Source: Candidatus Kuenenia stuttgartensis (lineage in GTDB: Bacteria; Planctomycetota; Planctomycetia; Isosphaerales; Isosphaeraceae). From it: DNA of 7,171 bases. A program made the translations under genes and the position numbers. Of this stretch, positions 1 to 5,513 are shown one piece after another. The number at the start of each line of letters is the position of its first letter. The first letter of the stretch is position 1. A model generated the notes under the pieces. It did no database searches and was not told the origin of the DNA. It worked only from the letters and a program-made list of their open reading frames with translations. The DNA lies in assembly GCA_945874095.1 (NCBI GenBank), contig CAMCFM010000219.1, forward strand, positions 1-7,171, in the 5' to 3' direction.

Positions 1-543
1 GTGGACCCTAAAACAGCGAAGATGGATCCTGTCGGGGCCGAGAAACTCCTCAATGGAGTTCAAAAACGAGTGACGGTGATGGATGGTTCCGGCCGTCAGA
101 GTCTGGCCACTTTTTTGAGGGATTCTGGCGATGCCATCATCACTTATGAGAGTGACGTGGTCCAGTGCGAACGCCTCACGGGCAGGCCGATGCCTTACGT
201 AATTCCACCACGAACTTTATGGATTGAAATACCGGCTGTAGAAGTGGTTGGGACGACAAAACGAAACGGCCGCAGTGAATTGGCGAAGGCGTTTCTGGCG
301 TTTCTCAACACTGAAGAAGCGGCTGCCATCTGGGCCCGTTATGGATTCCGGCCAGCCACAGGCAAAGGAGAGGCCGAGGGGCTTCCACCTGTTCCCAAGG
401 GCGTGGTTACGGTGACTCAACTGGGTGGCTGGAAACAAGCCCGAGAGGCTGTTTTTGGGAACGATGGATTGTGGTCGCGTGGCTTCCTTAAAGATAAACC
501 TAAAGCTGGGAATCAGCCCAAAGCCTCGGAGAAAAAGCCGTGA
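1..543 (+). CDS. Sulfate/thiosulfate ABC transporter substrate-binding protein, C-terminal part (5' end outside window)
   Basis: Periplasmic binding protein that captures sulfate or thiosulfate and delivers it to the CysT/CysW channel. The reading frame is open from base 1, and the GTG there is most likely an internal valine: the family is usually about 330-350 residues and only 180 codons are visible, matching the second lobe. Recognisable family segments are GDAIITYESD (about residues 47-56), a helix around SELAKAFLAFLNTEEAAAIW followed by the RPAT segment, and the C-terminal VTVTQLGGW segment. The last 17 or so residues form a lysine/proline-rich tail (KDKPKAGNQPKASEKKP) beyond the usual fold. 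The gene overlaps cysT by 4 bp, so it is the upstream member of the operon. Whether it is closer to Sbp (sulfate) or CysP (thiosulfate) cannot be decided from this half. Family assignment is supported both by sequence and by the three following genes. Confidence 0.9.
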   Translation: MDPKTAKMDPVGAEKLLNGVQKRVTVMDGSGRQSLATFLRDSGDAIITYESDVVQCERLTGRPMPYVIPPRTLWIEIPAVEVVGTTKRNGRSELAKAFLAFLNTEEAAAIWARYGFRPATGKGEAEGLPPVPKGVVTVTQLGGWKQAREAVFGNDGLWSRGFLKDKPKAGNQPKASEKKP

Positions 544-1358
544 GCTCAACCGTGGCTGAACGACGCACATCACTGTCAGGCAAGTTGTTACGATGGAGCT
601 GTCTGCTCTATCTGGGCATCGTACTGGTCTTCCCACTCGGTGGAGTGGTGGTAAAAGCTGTCTCGGCAGGGCCTTCGAAGATTTGGGCTGAAGTGACCAA
701 TCCATTTGCCTGGCATGCGATCATGCTGAGTCTGGGAACGGCGGTGGTCATGGTTCTGATCTCTGTATTCACAGGCACAGCCACAGCTTGGGTACTGGCC
801 CGCTATGAATTTCCCGGTAAGGGACTGGTCAACGCTCTGGTAGATTTGCCATTTGCGGTCCCAACAATCGTGACTGGCCTGATGCTCGTCGCCCTGTTTG
901 GCCCGACAAGTACGCTTGGAGTGGTCCTGAGCGGATTTGGGACTCCTGTGATCTACGAGCAGTCGGGGATTGTCCTGGCGCTGCTTTTCGTCTGCTTTCC
1001 GTTCGTGGTGCGAAGTGTTCAGCCGGTCCTCGAAAATCTTGATCCAGCCGAGGAAGAGGCAGCGGCCACCATGGGTGCGAGTCGCTGGATGATCTTTCGC
1101 CGAGTGACTTTACCGGCACTTTTCCCATCCATCGTCTCGGGAGCTGGCCTGTCGTTCAGCCGTGCTTTGGGCGAATTTGGCAGTGTGGTGATGGTCGCCG
1201 GCAATCGGCCGATGTCGACAAAAACTGCTCCTCTCTATGTTTATGGAGAAGTGGAAGGTTTTAACATGGAAGGGGCACTCGCTGTGAGTCTGGTGCTTTT
1301 GACATGTTCGTTGCTGAGCATGATCGCGGCTTCCAAATGGGCGGAGCGTCAGGGATGA
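540..1358 (+). CDS. cysT: Sulfate/thiosulfate ABC transporter permease CysT (CysU)
   Basis: Inner-membrane permease, one half of the heterodimeric channel for sulfate/thiosulfate import. The protein is 272 residues, close to the usual 275-280. Hydrophobic segments fall at about residues 21-42, 61-84, 100-121, 142-160, 193-214 and 246-265. The segment DLPFAVPTIVTGLML (102-116) is typical of CysT/CysW. The cytoplasmic EAA loop that docks on the ATPase is at about 171-192 (EEEAAATMGAS then RRVTLP), followed by SRALGEFGS. The GTG start is chosen because GGAG at 528-531 lies 8 nt upstream and because it gives a GTGA overlap with the stop of the binding protein; a second in-frame GTG at 552 has no better site. 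Its stop overlaps the cysW start by 4 bp, implying coupled translation. A related molybdate permease is less likely because two different permeases are encoded. Confidence 0.95.
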   Translation: MSSTVAERRTSLSGKLLRWSCLLYLGIVLVFPLGGVVVKAVSAGPSKIWAEVTNPFAWHAIMLSLGTAVVMVLISVFTGTATAWVLARYEFPGKGLVNALVDLPFAVPTIVTGLMLVALFGPTSTLGVVLSGFGTPVIYEQSGIVLALLFVCFPFVVRSVQPVLENLDPAEEEAAATMGASRWMIFRRVTLPALFPSIVSGAGLSFSRALGEFGSVVMVAGNRPMSTKTAPLYVYGEVEGFNMEGALAVSLVLLTCSLLSMIAASKWAERQG

Positions 1359-2242
1359 AACCTTCACCAGCTCTTCAAAATACCATGACCTGGCCTCAGC
1401 GGTTTTTAATCGGAGCCGTACTCTCCTGGTTTGGTCTGCTCATCTTCGGGCCGGCAGTGGCATTGGCCCGTCGTGCATTTGCTCCTGGAATGGGAGCCTT
1501 TTTTGAGGCTTTGACAGACCCTGATGCGATTCAGGCACTACTTCTAACGTTAAAGATCACAGTGGTTGTGACGATTTCAAACACGATCTTTGGGATCGGG
1601 ATGGCCGTTGTCCTGGTCCGTCAGCGGTTCTGGGGCAGACGAATCGTAGATGGCCTTCTGGACTTACCTTTCGCCGTTTCACCAGTCATCGCAGGCTTGA
1701 TGCTCATCATTCTGTATGGCCCAAAGTCTGAAATTGGATCAAGGCTGGAATCGATCGGTTTCCCGATCGTCTACCACCTGCCGGGCATGATCCTGGCCGG
1801 GATGTTCGTGACATTACCATTGGTGGTGCGAAGTGTTGCGCCGATTCTTGAAGAGATTGGCTCTGATCAGGAAGATGTGGCGTCCACGCTCGGCGCCGAC
1901 TGGTGGACAACTTTCCGCCGGATCACGCTCCCTACCATCCGCTGGGGCGTTGCTTATGGAGCCGCTCTGGTAGTGGCACGAAGCCTCGGCGAATTTGGAG
2001 CTTTGCTGGTGGTCTCAGGCAACATCATCGGACGCACCCAGACAGCCACCCTGTATGTTCACGACCAGATTGAAAGCTTTGACCCGCATGGGGCTTATGT
2101 CATGAGCATCGTTCTGGCAACGGTCTCGTTCTGTATTCTGGTCGGCTTGGAAACTGTCCAAAATCGTGTTCGTCAGCGTGAATATGCCGCTGAAACGAAT
2201 GAAGATGATCAAGGTGCGGTTCGTCAAATGCGCCGTCATTGA
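1355..2242 (+). CDS. cysW: Sulfate/thiosulfate ABC transporter permease CysW
   Basis: Second inner-membrane permease of the sulfate/thiosulfate importer, partner of CysT. The protein is 295 residues from the ATG at 1355. This start is preferred over an in-frame ATG at 1304 because it makes an ATGA overlap with the cysT stop and has GGAG at 1343-1346, 8 nt upstream. Hydrophobic segments lie at about 17-38, 61-88, 102-121, 142-160, 196-220 and 247-266. DLPFAVSPVIAGLML (103-117) parallels the CysT segment. The EAA-type coupling loop is at about 172-193 (QEDVASTLGAD then RRITLP), and SLGEFGALLVVSG (210-222) follows as in the family. The C-terminal tail from about 270 is charged (NRVRQREYAAE, then acidic, then QMRRH) and extends slightly past the usual end; it is probably cytoplasmic. 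A 56-bp gap separates it from cysA. Confidence 0.95.
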   Translation: MKPSPALQNTMTWPQRFLIGAVLSWFGLLIFGPAVALARRAFAPGMGAFFEALTDPDAIQALLLTLKITVVVTISNTIFGIGMAVVLVRQRFWGRRIVDGLLDLPFAVSPVIAGLMLIILYGPKSEIGSRLESIGFPIVYHLPGMILAGMFVTLPLVVRSVAPILEEIGSDQEDVASTLGADWWTTFRRITLPTIRWGVAYGAALVVARSLGEFGALLVVSGNIIGRTQTATLYVHDQIESFDPHGAYVMSIVLATVSFCILVGLETVQNRVRQREYAAETNEDDQGAVRQMRRH

Positions 2243-2285
2243 TGTGACAATCCGGGTCGCATACTCCATAGGAATTCTCTGATAC

Positions 2286-2290
2286 AGGTG
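2286..2290 (+). promoter_or_regulatory. Ribosome binding site of cysA
   Basis: AGGTG lies 8 nt upstream of the ATG at 2299. It shows that cysA, unlike the two permease genes, has its own initiation site and does not depend on stop-start coupling. I see no convincing promoter in the 56-bp gap. Confidence 0.6.
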
Positions 2291-2298
2291 TCGTTCGT

Positions 2299-3369
2299 AT
2301 GGACATTGTCGTCCGCAATCTCAGCAAACGGTTCGGTAACTTCCAGGCGATTGACGATGTTTCATTCGCGATCCCAGGTGGTCAGCTCGTGGCCTTGCTG
2401 GGCCCTTCAGGGTCGGGCAAAAGCACCATTCTGAGAGCGATCGCAGGCCTCGAGACGCCCGACTCAGGGACGATCGAGCTTGTTGGGGAAGAGGCCACCA
2501 ACCTGCCCACCCAGAAGCGTGGCATTGGGTTCGTCTTCCAGCACTTCGCCTTATTCCGCCATATGACGGTTCAGCAGAACGTTGCGTTTGGGCTTGAGAT
2601 CCAAAAGCATCCTAAAGCCGAGGTTCAGGAGCGTGTGCAGGAACTTCTGAAACTTGTTCAGATGACGAACTTTGCGGATCGTTACCCATTACAGCTTTCC
2701 GGTGGTCAGCGTCAGAGAGTGGCCCTGGCCCGGGCCTTGGCTCCGAAACCCAAAGTGCTTTTGCTGGACGAACCGTTTGGTGCTCTCGACGCCAAAGTAC
2801 GCGATGAACTTCGTGTATGGCTGCGCCGGCTGCATGATGAAAGCCATGTGACAAGCCTGTTTGTGACGCATGATCAGCAGGAAGCTTTTGAAGTGTGCGA
2901 TCAGGTGGTGGTTTTGAACCACGGAAAGATCGAGCAGATTGGGCCTCCACAAGAGCTTTATGAACGACCTGCCAGCCCATTTGTGACTGAGTTTCTAGGT
3001 CAGGTGAATATCCTTCGTCCGGAAACAATCCTTGGAATGCAGCTCGACAACGAACGGCCCCTGCCCGTTCGATTACCTGGTACGCCTGGGGGCTCGATTT
3101 ATGTGCGTCCTCATGATCTGGTGATCAGCCGAGAGCCGAACGGATTGCCAGGCTGGCCCGCCAGAATCAAACGCCTCACGCCGCTGGGTTGGTTGGCCAG
3201 GGTCGAGCTGATCCTGCCGGACTCTACCCCGGTGCATGTTCAGATCACTCAAGCCAACAGCTTGGAACTTGGTCTTGAAAATGGACTGGACGTATATGTC
3301 AGGCCAAGAGATCTCAAGGTGTTTGAGGAGTCGTCAAAGGCCGCGACTGCCATCAATTATGTGATTTGA
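2299..3369 (+). CDS. cysA: Sulfate/thiosulfate ABC transporter ATP-binding protein CysA
   Basis: Cytoplasmic ATPase that powers import through CysT/CysW. The protein is 356 residues, the usual CysA length. All nucleotide-binding motifs are intact: Walker A GPSGSGKST (35-43), Q-loop Gln81 in VFQH, signature LSGGQ (133-137), Walker B VLLLDE (153-158), D-loop GALD (161-164) and switch histidine H191 in FVTHDQQEA. The C-terminal part from about 235 is the TOBE-like regulatory domain; YVRPHDLVI (about 269-277) is a segment characteristic of the sulfate type. AGGTG 8 nt upstream supports the start. It is the last gene of the operon and is followed by a strong hairpin terminator. Regulation in the family is usually by sulfur limitation, but the operon promoter lies outside this window. 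Confidence 0.97.
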   Translation: MDIVVRNLSKRFGNFQAIDDVSFAIPGGQLVALLGPSGSGKSTILRAIAGLETPDSGTIELVGEEATNLPTQKRGIGFVFQHFALFRHMTVQQNVAFGLEIQKHPKAEVQERVQELLKLVQMTNFADRYPLQLSGGQRQRVALARALAPKPKVLLLDEPFGALDAKVRDELRVWLRRLHDESHVTSLFVTHDQQEAFEVCDQVVVLNHGKIEQIGPPQELYERPASPFVTEFLGQVNILRPETILGMQLDNERPLPVRLPGTPGGSIYVRPHDLVISREPNGLPGWPARIKRLTPLGWLARVELILPDSTPVHVQITQANSLELGLENGLDVYVRPRDLKVFEESSKAATAINYVI

Positions 3370-3416
3370 AATAAGGTAATCTCGGTAAACCAAAAATTTC
3401 AGGGATCAAAACAATA

Positions 3417-3449
3417 AGCCCCGCAACACTTTAAGAGCATTGCGGGGCT
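3417..3449. terminator. Bidirectional intrinsic terminator between convergent genes
   Basis: A perfect 10-bp stem, AGCCCCGCAA (3417-3426) pairing with TTGCGGGGCT (3440-3449), encloses a 13-nt loop. On the plus strand it is followed by AATGTTTTAG, and on the minus strand by TATTGTTTTG, so both sides have a short U-rich tract. It lies 47 bp after the cysA stop and 34 bp after the stop of the minus-strand DUF1559 gene, so it can serve both convergent units. Confidence 0.85.
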
Positions 3450-3483
3450 AATGTTTTAGATGCGAATCAGCCGTTTAGCCGAA

Positions 3484-4578
3484 TCAATAGGCGTCGGCTG
3501 AGATGACTTCGCCACCGTTGCGGGTGGTCAAAGCTTGCCAAACACCCATTTGAACACCAGGCTTAGGAGCAAAGGTTTGATCCCAAGTGCCGCTTGCGCC
3601 GGTGGAGATGATTTGGACCCAGCCAGGAATGGTGTTGGTGATGGGGTTCACGGATTGAAGTGGTTCCATCGGTGTGGCCGTTTGAATGGTGTCTTTCACA
3701 AAACGGACAGACCCGTCCACCATAGCGGCATTGATCCCACCTGGGTGCATGCTCGATGCCGAGAAGATGAAGGCCATGGCACCTGGGCCACCGCTGATCT
3801 TTCGTTGTGGGTTAGGTGGGAAGCCTGATGAAATCAGGGTGTCGCCGTGATTGCCTGAAGTCCACCAGTGCCAGCCTTTTTGAGCGGAGCCGACCAAAGG
3901 AACAGCAGTGTGCTCAGAGAATAGGATGGTGTTCGAGGTACCGTCTGTCACACTACTGATACGAACATCGCTGCAAACGTTGAACATACCCAATTGATTG
4001 GTTTTGGCTTGGGCATGGGAAGCACGGGCACCTGAGCCAACACCTGGGATCGACCAGGTATTAACGACCCATGGGCCTGCCATCGCAGCATAGCTGGCAT
4101 AGGCCATTTTCGGGCCACCGGCAACGGGCTCGAAGAAGGCATCGGATGCAAGGGTACGGATTTGGTTGGCATTATCGCTAGGACATTGAAGGCTGTTAAT
4201 GCCAACTGCATTGACGGTGATATTCGATGGATAATAGATGTTTTCCATGAAATTGACGGCATTGAAGACAGCATTTTGCTCCATCTGAGGAGTCAGCAAA
4301 ACGAGTGGGCCACAGTTGGTGCCCAGATAGCCAGCATAGGAACCGGTCAGCAATGACCAGTAAAGGCCTGGAGGATAAGCTGAATATGTGGATTCGTAGT
4401 TGGCGGCGGCCAGAGCCAGTTGCTTCAGATTGTTGACGCACTGGGCACGGCGGGCGGCTTCACGTGCCGACTGAACAGCAGGAAGGAGCAATGAGATAAG
4501 AACTGCGATGATCGCAATGACGACCAGCAACTCGATCAGCGTGAAGCCTGATCGTTTTCTGAGGGAGGCACGACGCAT
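3484..4578 (-). CDS. DUF1559 (PF07596-type) family protein with prepilin-like N-terminus
   Basis: Planctomycete-type envelope protein of unknown function, 364 residues. Residues 7-16 (RKRSGFTLIE) form a type III (prepilin) signal: basic leader, predicted cleavage after Gly11, Phe12 as the first mature residue and Glu16 at mature position 5. A hydrophobic helix runs to about residue 33 and continues into AVQSAREAARRAQCVNNLKQ, the signature start of the DUF1559 domain. Near the C-terminus is the H-X9-DG motif (His278, Asp288-Gly289, then SVRFVKDTI). Members are thought to be pseudopilin-like exported proteins, and tens of paralogues per planctomycete genome are common; no substrate or partner is known. 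The ATG at 4578 has AGAGGTGA just upstream. It follows the small lipoprotein gene by 78 bp with no visible terminator, so the two are probably one transcription unit. Confidence 0.95.
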   Translation of the reverse strand: MRRASLRKRSGFTLIELLVVIAIIAVLISLLLPAVQSAREAARRAQCVNNLKQLALAAANYESTYSAYPPGLYWSLLTGSYAGYLGTNCGPLVLLTPQMEQNAVFNAVNFMENIYYPSNITVNAVGINSLQCPSDNANQIRTLASDAFFEPVAGGPKMAYASYAAMAGPWVVNTWSIPGVGSGARASHAQAKTNQLGMFNVCSDVRISSVTDGTSNTILFSEHTAVPLVGSAQKGWHWWTSGNHGDTLISSGFPPNPQRKISGGPGAMAFIFSASSMHPGGINAAMVDGSVRFVKDTIQTATPMEPLQSVNPITNTIPGWVQIISTGASGTWDQTFAPKPGVQMGVWQALTTRNGGEVISADAY

Positions 4579-4582
4579 GAAT

Positions 4583-4589
4583 CACCTCT
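4583..4589 (-). promoter_or_regulatory. Ribosome binding site of the DUF1559 gene
   Basis: Read on the minus strand, AGAGGTG lies 4 nt before the ATG at 4578. It is a strong anti-16S match and fixes the start at the prepilin leader. Confidence 0.7.
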
Positions 4590-4656
4590 AAGTAGGTTCA
4601 AGAGAGTTTGGAGAGACCTTGGATGACGGACAGGAATGAGGCCGGATAAATTTGGA

Positions 4657-4923
4657 TTACTTCGCAGCAGGCTTGGCATCAGCCGCTTTATCAGCAGGCT
4701 TGGCGTCAGCAGGCTTGGCGTCAGCGGGCTTGGCGTCAGCGGGCTTGGCGTCCGCTGGCTTGGCGGTTTTGGAATCGCCTGATTTATCGACAGGTGACAT
4801 GCCAGCTTTTTTACCTGGATCAAGAACACCAGCTTCAGGTGCAGCACCCGAGCCACAACCCATGACGAATGAACAGAGAATACCAGCAAGAGTCGAGGAG
4901 ATGATTCGCTTGGCAGTGATCAC
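4657..4923 (-). CDS. Small putative lipoprotein with KPADA repeats
   Basis: Predicted lipoprotein of 88 residues; I do not recognise a named family. With the GTG at 4923 as start, the N-terminus is a compact type II signal peptide: Lys5-Arg6, a hydrophobic stretch to about residue 21, and lipobox VMGC with Cys23 as the lipidated residue, followed by GSGAAPEAG. The GTG is preferred to the TTG at 4980 because GGAG (4933-4936, minus strand) is 9 nt upstream and the longer form would bury the signal peptide. The mature part is low complexity: five KPAD(A) pentapeptides at residues 55-78, then KAADAKPAAK to the end. Such Lys/Pro/Ala tails may span or bind the cell wall, but that is inference. It lies 78 bp upstream of the DUF1559 gene on the same strand, suggesting co-expression. 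Confidence 0.75.
   Translation of the reverse strand: MITAKRIISSTLAGILCSFVMGCGSGAAPEAGVLDPGKKAGMSPVDKSGDSKTAKPADAKPADAKPADAKPADAKPADKAADAKPAAK
4690..4761 (-). repeat. 15-bp tandem repeat encoding KPADA pentapeptides
   Basis: The heptamer GCTTGGC (plus strand) recurs at 4698, 4713, 4728, 4743 and 4758, an exact 15-bp period. A diverged unit at 4671 is offset by 27 bp because of a KAADA interruption. The period is a multiple of three, so copy-number change would keep the lipoprotein frame. Units differ mainly at third codon positions. Confidence 0.9.
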
Positions 4924-4932
4924 GAGAGGATG

Positions 4933-4936
4933 CTCC
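4933..4936 (-). promoter_or_regulatory. Ribosome binding site deciding the lipoprotein start
   Basis: On the minus strand GGAG is placed 9 nt before the GTG at 4923. The alternative TTG at 4980 has no purine-rich site upstream, so this element decides the start. Confidence 0.6.
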
Positions 4937-4983
4937 AGATTAGGAATGCAAATGGTACACAGGGGAACTACAAGCCTCAAGAA

Positions 4984-4996
4984 ACTGTAAAACAGT
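4984..4996. repeat. Short inverted repeat in the lipoprotein leader
   Basis: ACTGT-AAA-ACAGT is a perfect 5-bp inverted repeat with a 3-nt centre, lying in the predicted 5' leader of the minus-strand unit. It could be an operator or a small RNA hairpin; it is short enough to be chance. Confidence 0.3.
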
Positions 4997-5087
4997 GACT
5001 GAAGGGAGATTTCACATGGGATGGACTATAAGCAATCCGCATGCCAAATATCAGATGTAGTGATCCTTGGGTAGAGCTACTATAAAT

Positions 5088-5116
5088 ATTATGATACCTG
5101 CATTATTGGTCGTCAA
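5088..5116 (-). promoter_or_regulatory. Sigma70-type promoter for the lipoprotein-DUF1559 unit
   Basis: Read on the minus strand: -35 TTGACG (5116-5111, 5 of 6 consensus), a 17-nt spacer, and -10 CATAAT (5093-5088, 5 of 6). Transcription would start near 5081, giving a 5' untranslated leader of about 158 nt before the GTG at 4923. It sits in the AT-rich part of the intergenic region. This is a pattern match only. Confidence 0.6.
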
Positions 5117-5194
5117 GAAAACAGCATTAAAAAAAGTGATAATTTTAAGCGGGCTAAAGTATTGCTGTTAATAAATTCAGTCGTCTTATCTGCG

Positions 5195-5238
5195 GCTGTT
5201 GTCTAGCCGGTCTTGGCACTAGCCCCTGTTGGTTTTGT
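5195..5238 (+). repeat. Intergenic direct repeat, copy A
   Basis: The core CTAGCCGGTCTT (5203-5214) is identical to copy B exactly 70 bp downstream. With the preceding 8 bases the match is 17 of 20, and beyond the core GCCC, GTTGG and a TTTT tract recur with small indels. CGGCT (5193-5197) can pair with AGCCG (5205-5209) to form a small stem-loop. Confidence 0.65.
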
Positions 5239-5264
5239 ATGACTTCGATACCGTGGGCTACCAC

Positions 5265-5312
5265 GCTGGTTCCTAGCCGGTCTTAACGCTTATGCCCGTT
5301 GGTTGGTTTTAA
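5265..5312 (+). repeat. Intergenic direct repeat, copy B
   Basis: Second copy of the element at 5195, with core at 5273-5284. It is preceded by a small perfect hairpin, CGTGG-GCTA-CCACG (5252-5265); alternatively GGCTA (5256-5260) can pair with TAGCC (5274-5278). Such CCGTGGGCTACCACG-like elements look like interspersed intergenic repeats, but other genomic copies cannot be seen from here. Confidence 0.65.
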
Positions 5313-5461
5313 AGACGGGAATTTATTTCCGGCCTGATCCTAAGTGACGGGTACGACTTCTTATCTCTTGCGATTACGATGCAAAAACCGTAGTCTAGCG
5401 TCTCGAAGCCTCACAAGAGTTCGTTCTACTGGTGCCTCTGTTTCAACACAAGGCATTCAAA

Positions 5462-5481
5462 ACACAGGGTTTCCCTGTTGT
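5462..5481 (+). promoter_or_regulatory. Hairpin in the topoisomerase gene leader
   Basis: ACAGGG (5464-5469) and CCCTGT (5473-5478) form a perfect 6-bp stem with a TTT loop; two more pairs form if T5479 is bulged. It ends 3 nt before the AAGGAG at 5485. There is no U-run after it, so it is not an intrinsic terminator; a role in mRNA stability or initiation is possible but inferred. Confidence 0.45.
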
Positions 5482-5484
5482 CAT

Positions 5485-5490
5485 AAGGAG
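5485..5490 (+). promoter_or_regulatory. Consensus Shine-Dalgarno sequence at unusual distance from the topoisomerase start
   Basis: AAGGAG is the best anti-16S match in the leader but lies 23 nt before the ATG at 5514. The in-between sequence contains GGCC-ACT-GGCC (5496-5506), a 4-bp GC hairpin; if folded, the effective spacing drops to about 12 nt. The ATG at 5491 abuts this site directly and opens a different frame that is not the topoisomerase. Confidence 0.4.
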
Positions 5491-5513
5491 ATGACGGCCA
5501 CTGGCCACGGATC

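Larger units (their letters stand above)
5117..5461. other. Non-coding region between divergent units
   Basis: No supportable gene is visible here. The left part (to about 5180) is AT-rich with several TATA-like words; the right part has more balanced composition and contains the 70-bp-spaced repeat pair described separately. A short open frame on the plus strand from 5344 has no ribosome site and runs out of frame into the topoisomerase gene. No tRNA-like cloverleaf was recognised. A plus-strand promoter for the topoisomerase gene must lie here or in the repeats, but no -35/-10 pair is convincing. Confidence 0.6.

Noticed and set aside
1304..1354. Upstream in-frame ATG for cysW
   Set aside because: It would overlap cysT by 55 bp; the ATG at 1355 has a well-spaced GGAG and the typical 4-bp overlap.
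2239..2266. Possible internal promoter before cysA (TTGATG, 17 nt, TACTCC)
   Set aside because: The -10 is poor, and the short gap fits a single operon.
4924..4980. Longer lipoprotein start at the TTG at 4980
   Set aside because: No ribosome site upstream, and it would add 19 residues before a complete signal peptide.
4652..4990. Plus-strand open frame with AGLAS repeats opposite the lipoprotein gene
   Set aside because: It is the antisense reading of the 15-bp repeat; the minus strand has a ribosome site, signal peptide and lipobox.
5163..5192. Possible plus-strand promoter for the topoisomerase (TTGCTG with a TTATCT-like box)
   Set aside because: Both boxes match weakly or have poor spacing; a pattern this loose is expected by chance in AT-rich DNA.
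5195..5312. CRISPR-like array or tRNA in the intergenic repeats
   Set aside because: Only two imperfect copies, no regular spacers and no cas genes; no cloverleaf or T-loop consensus.
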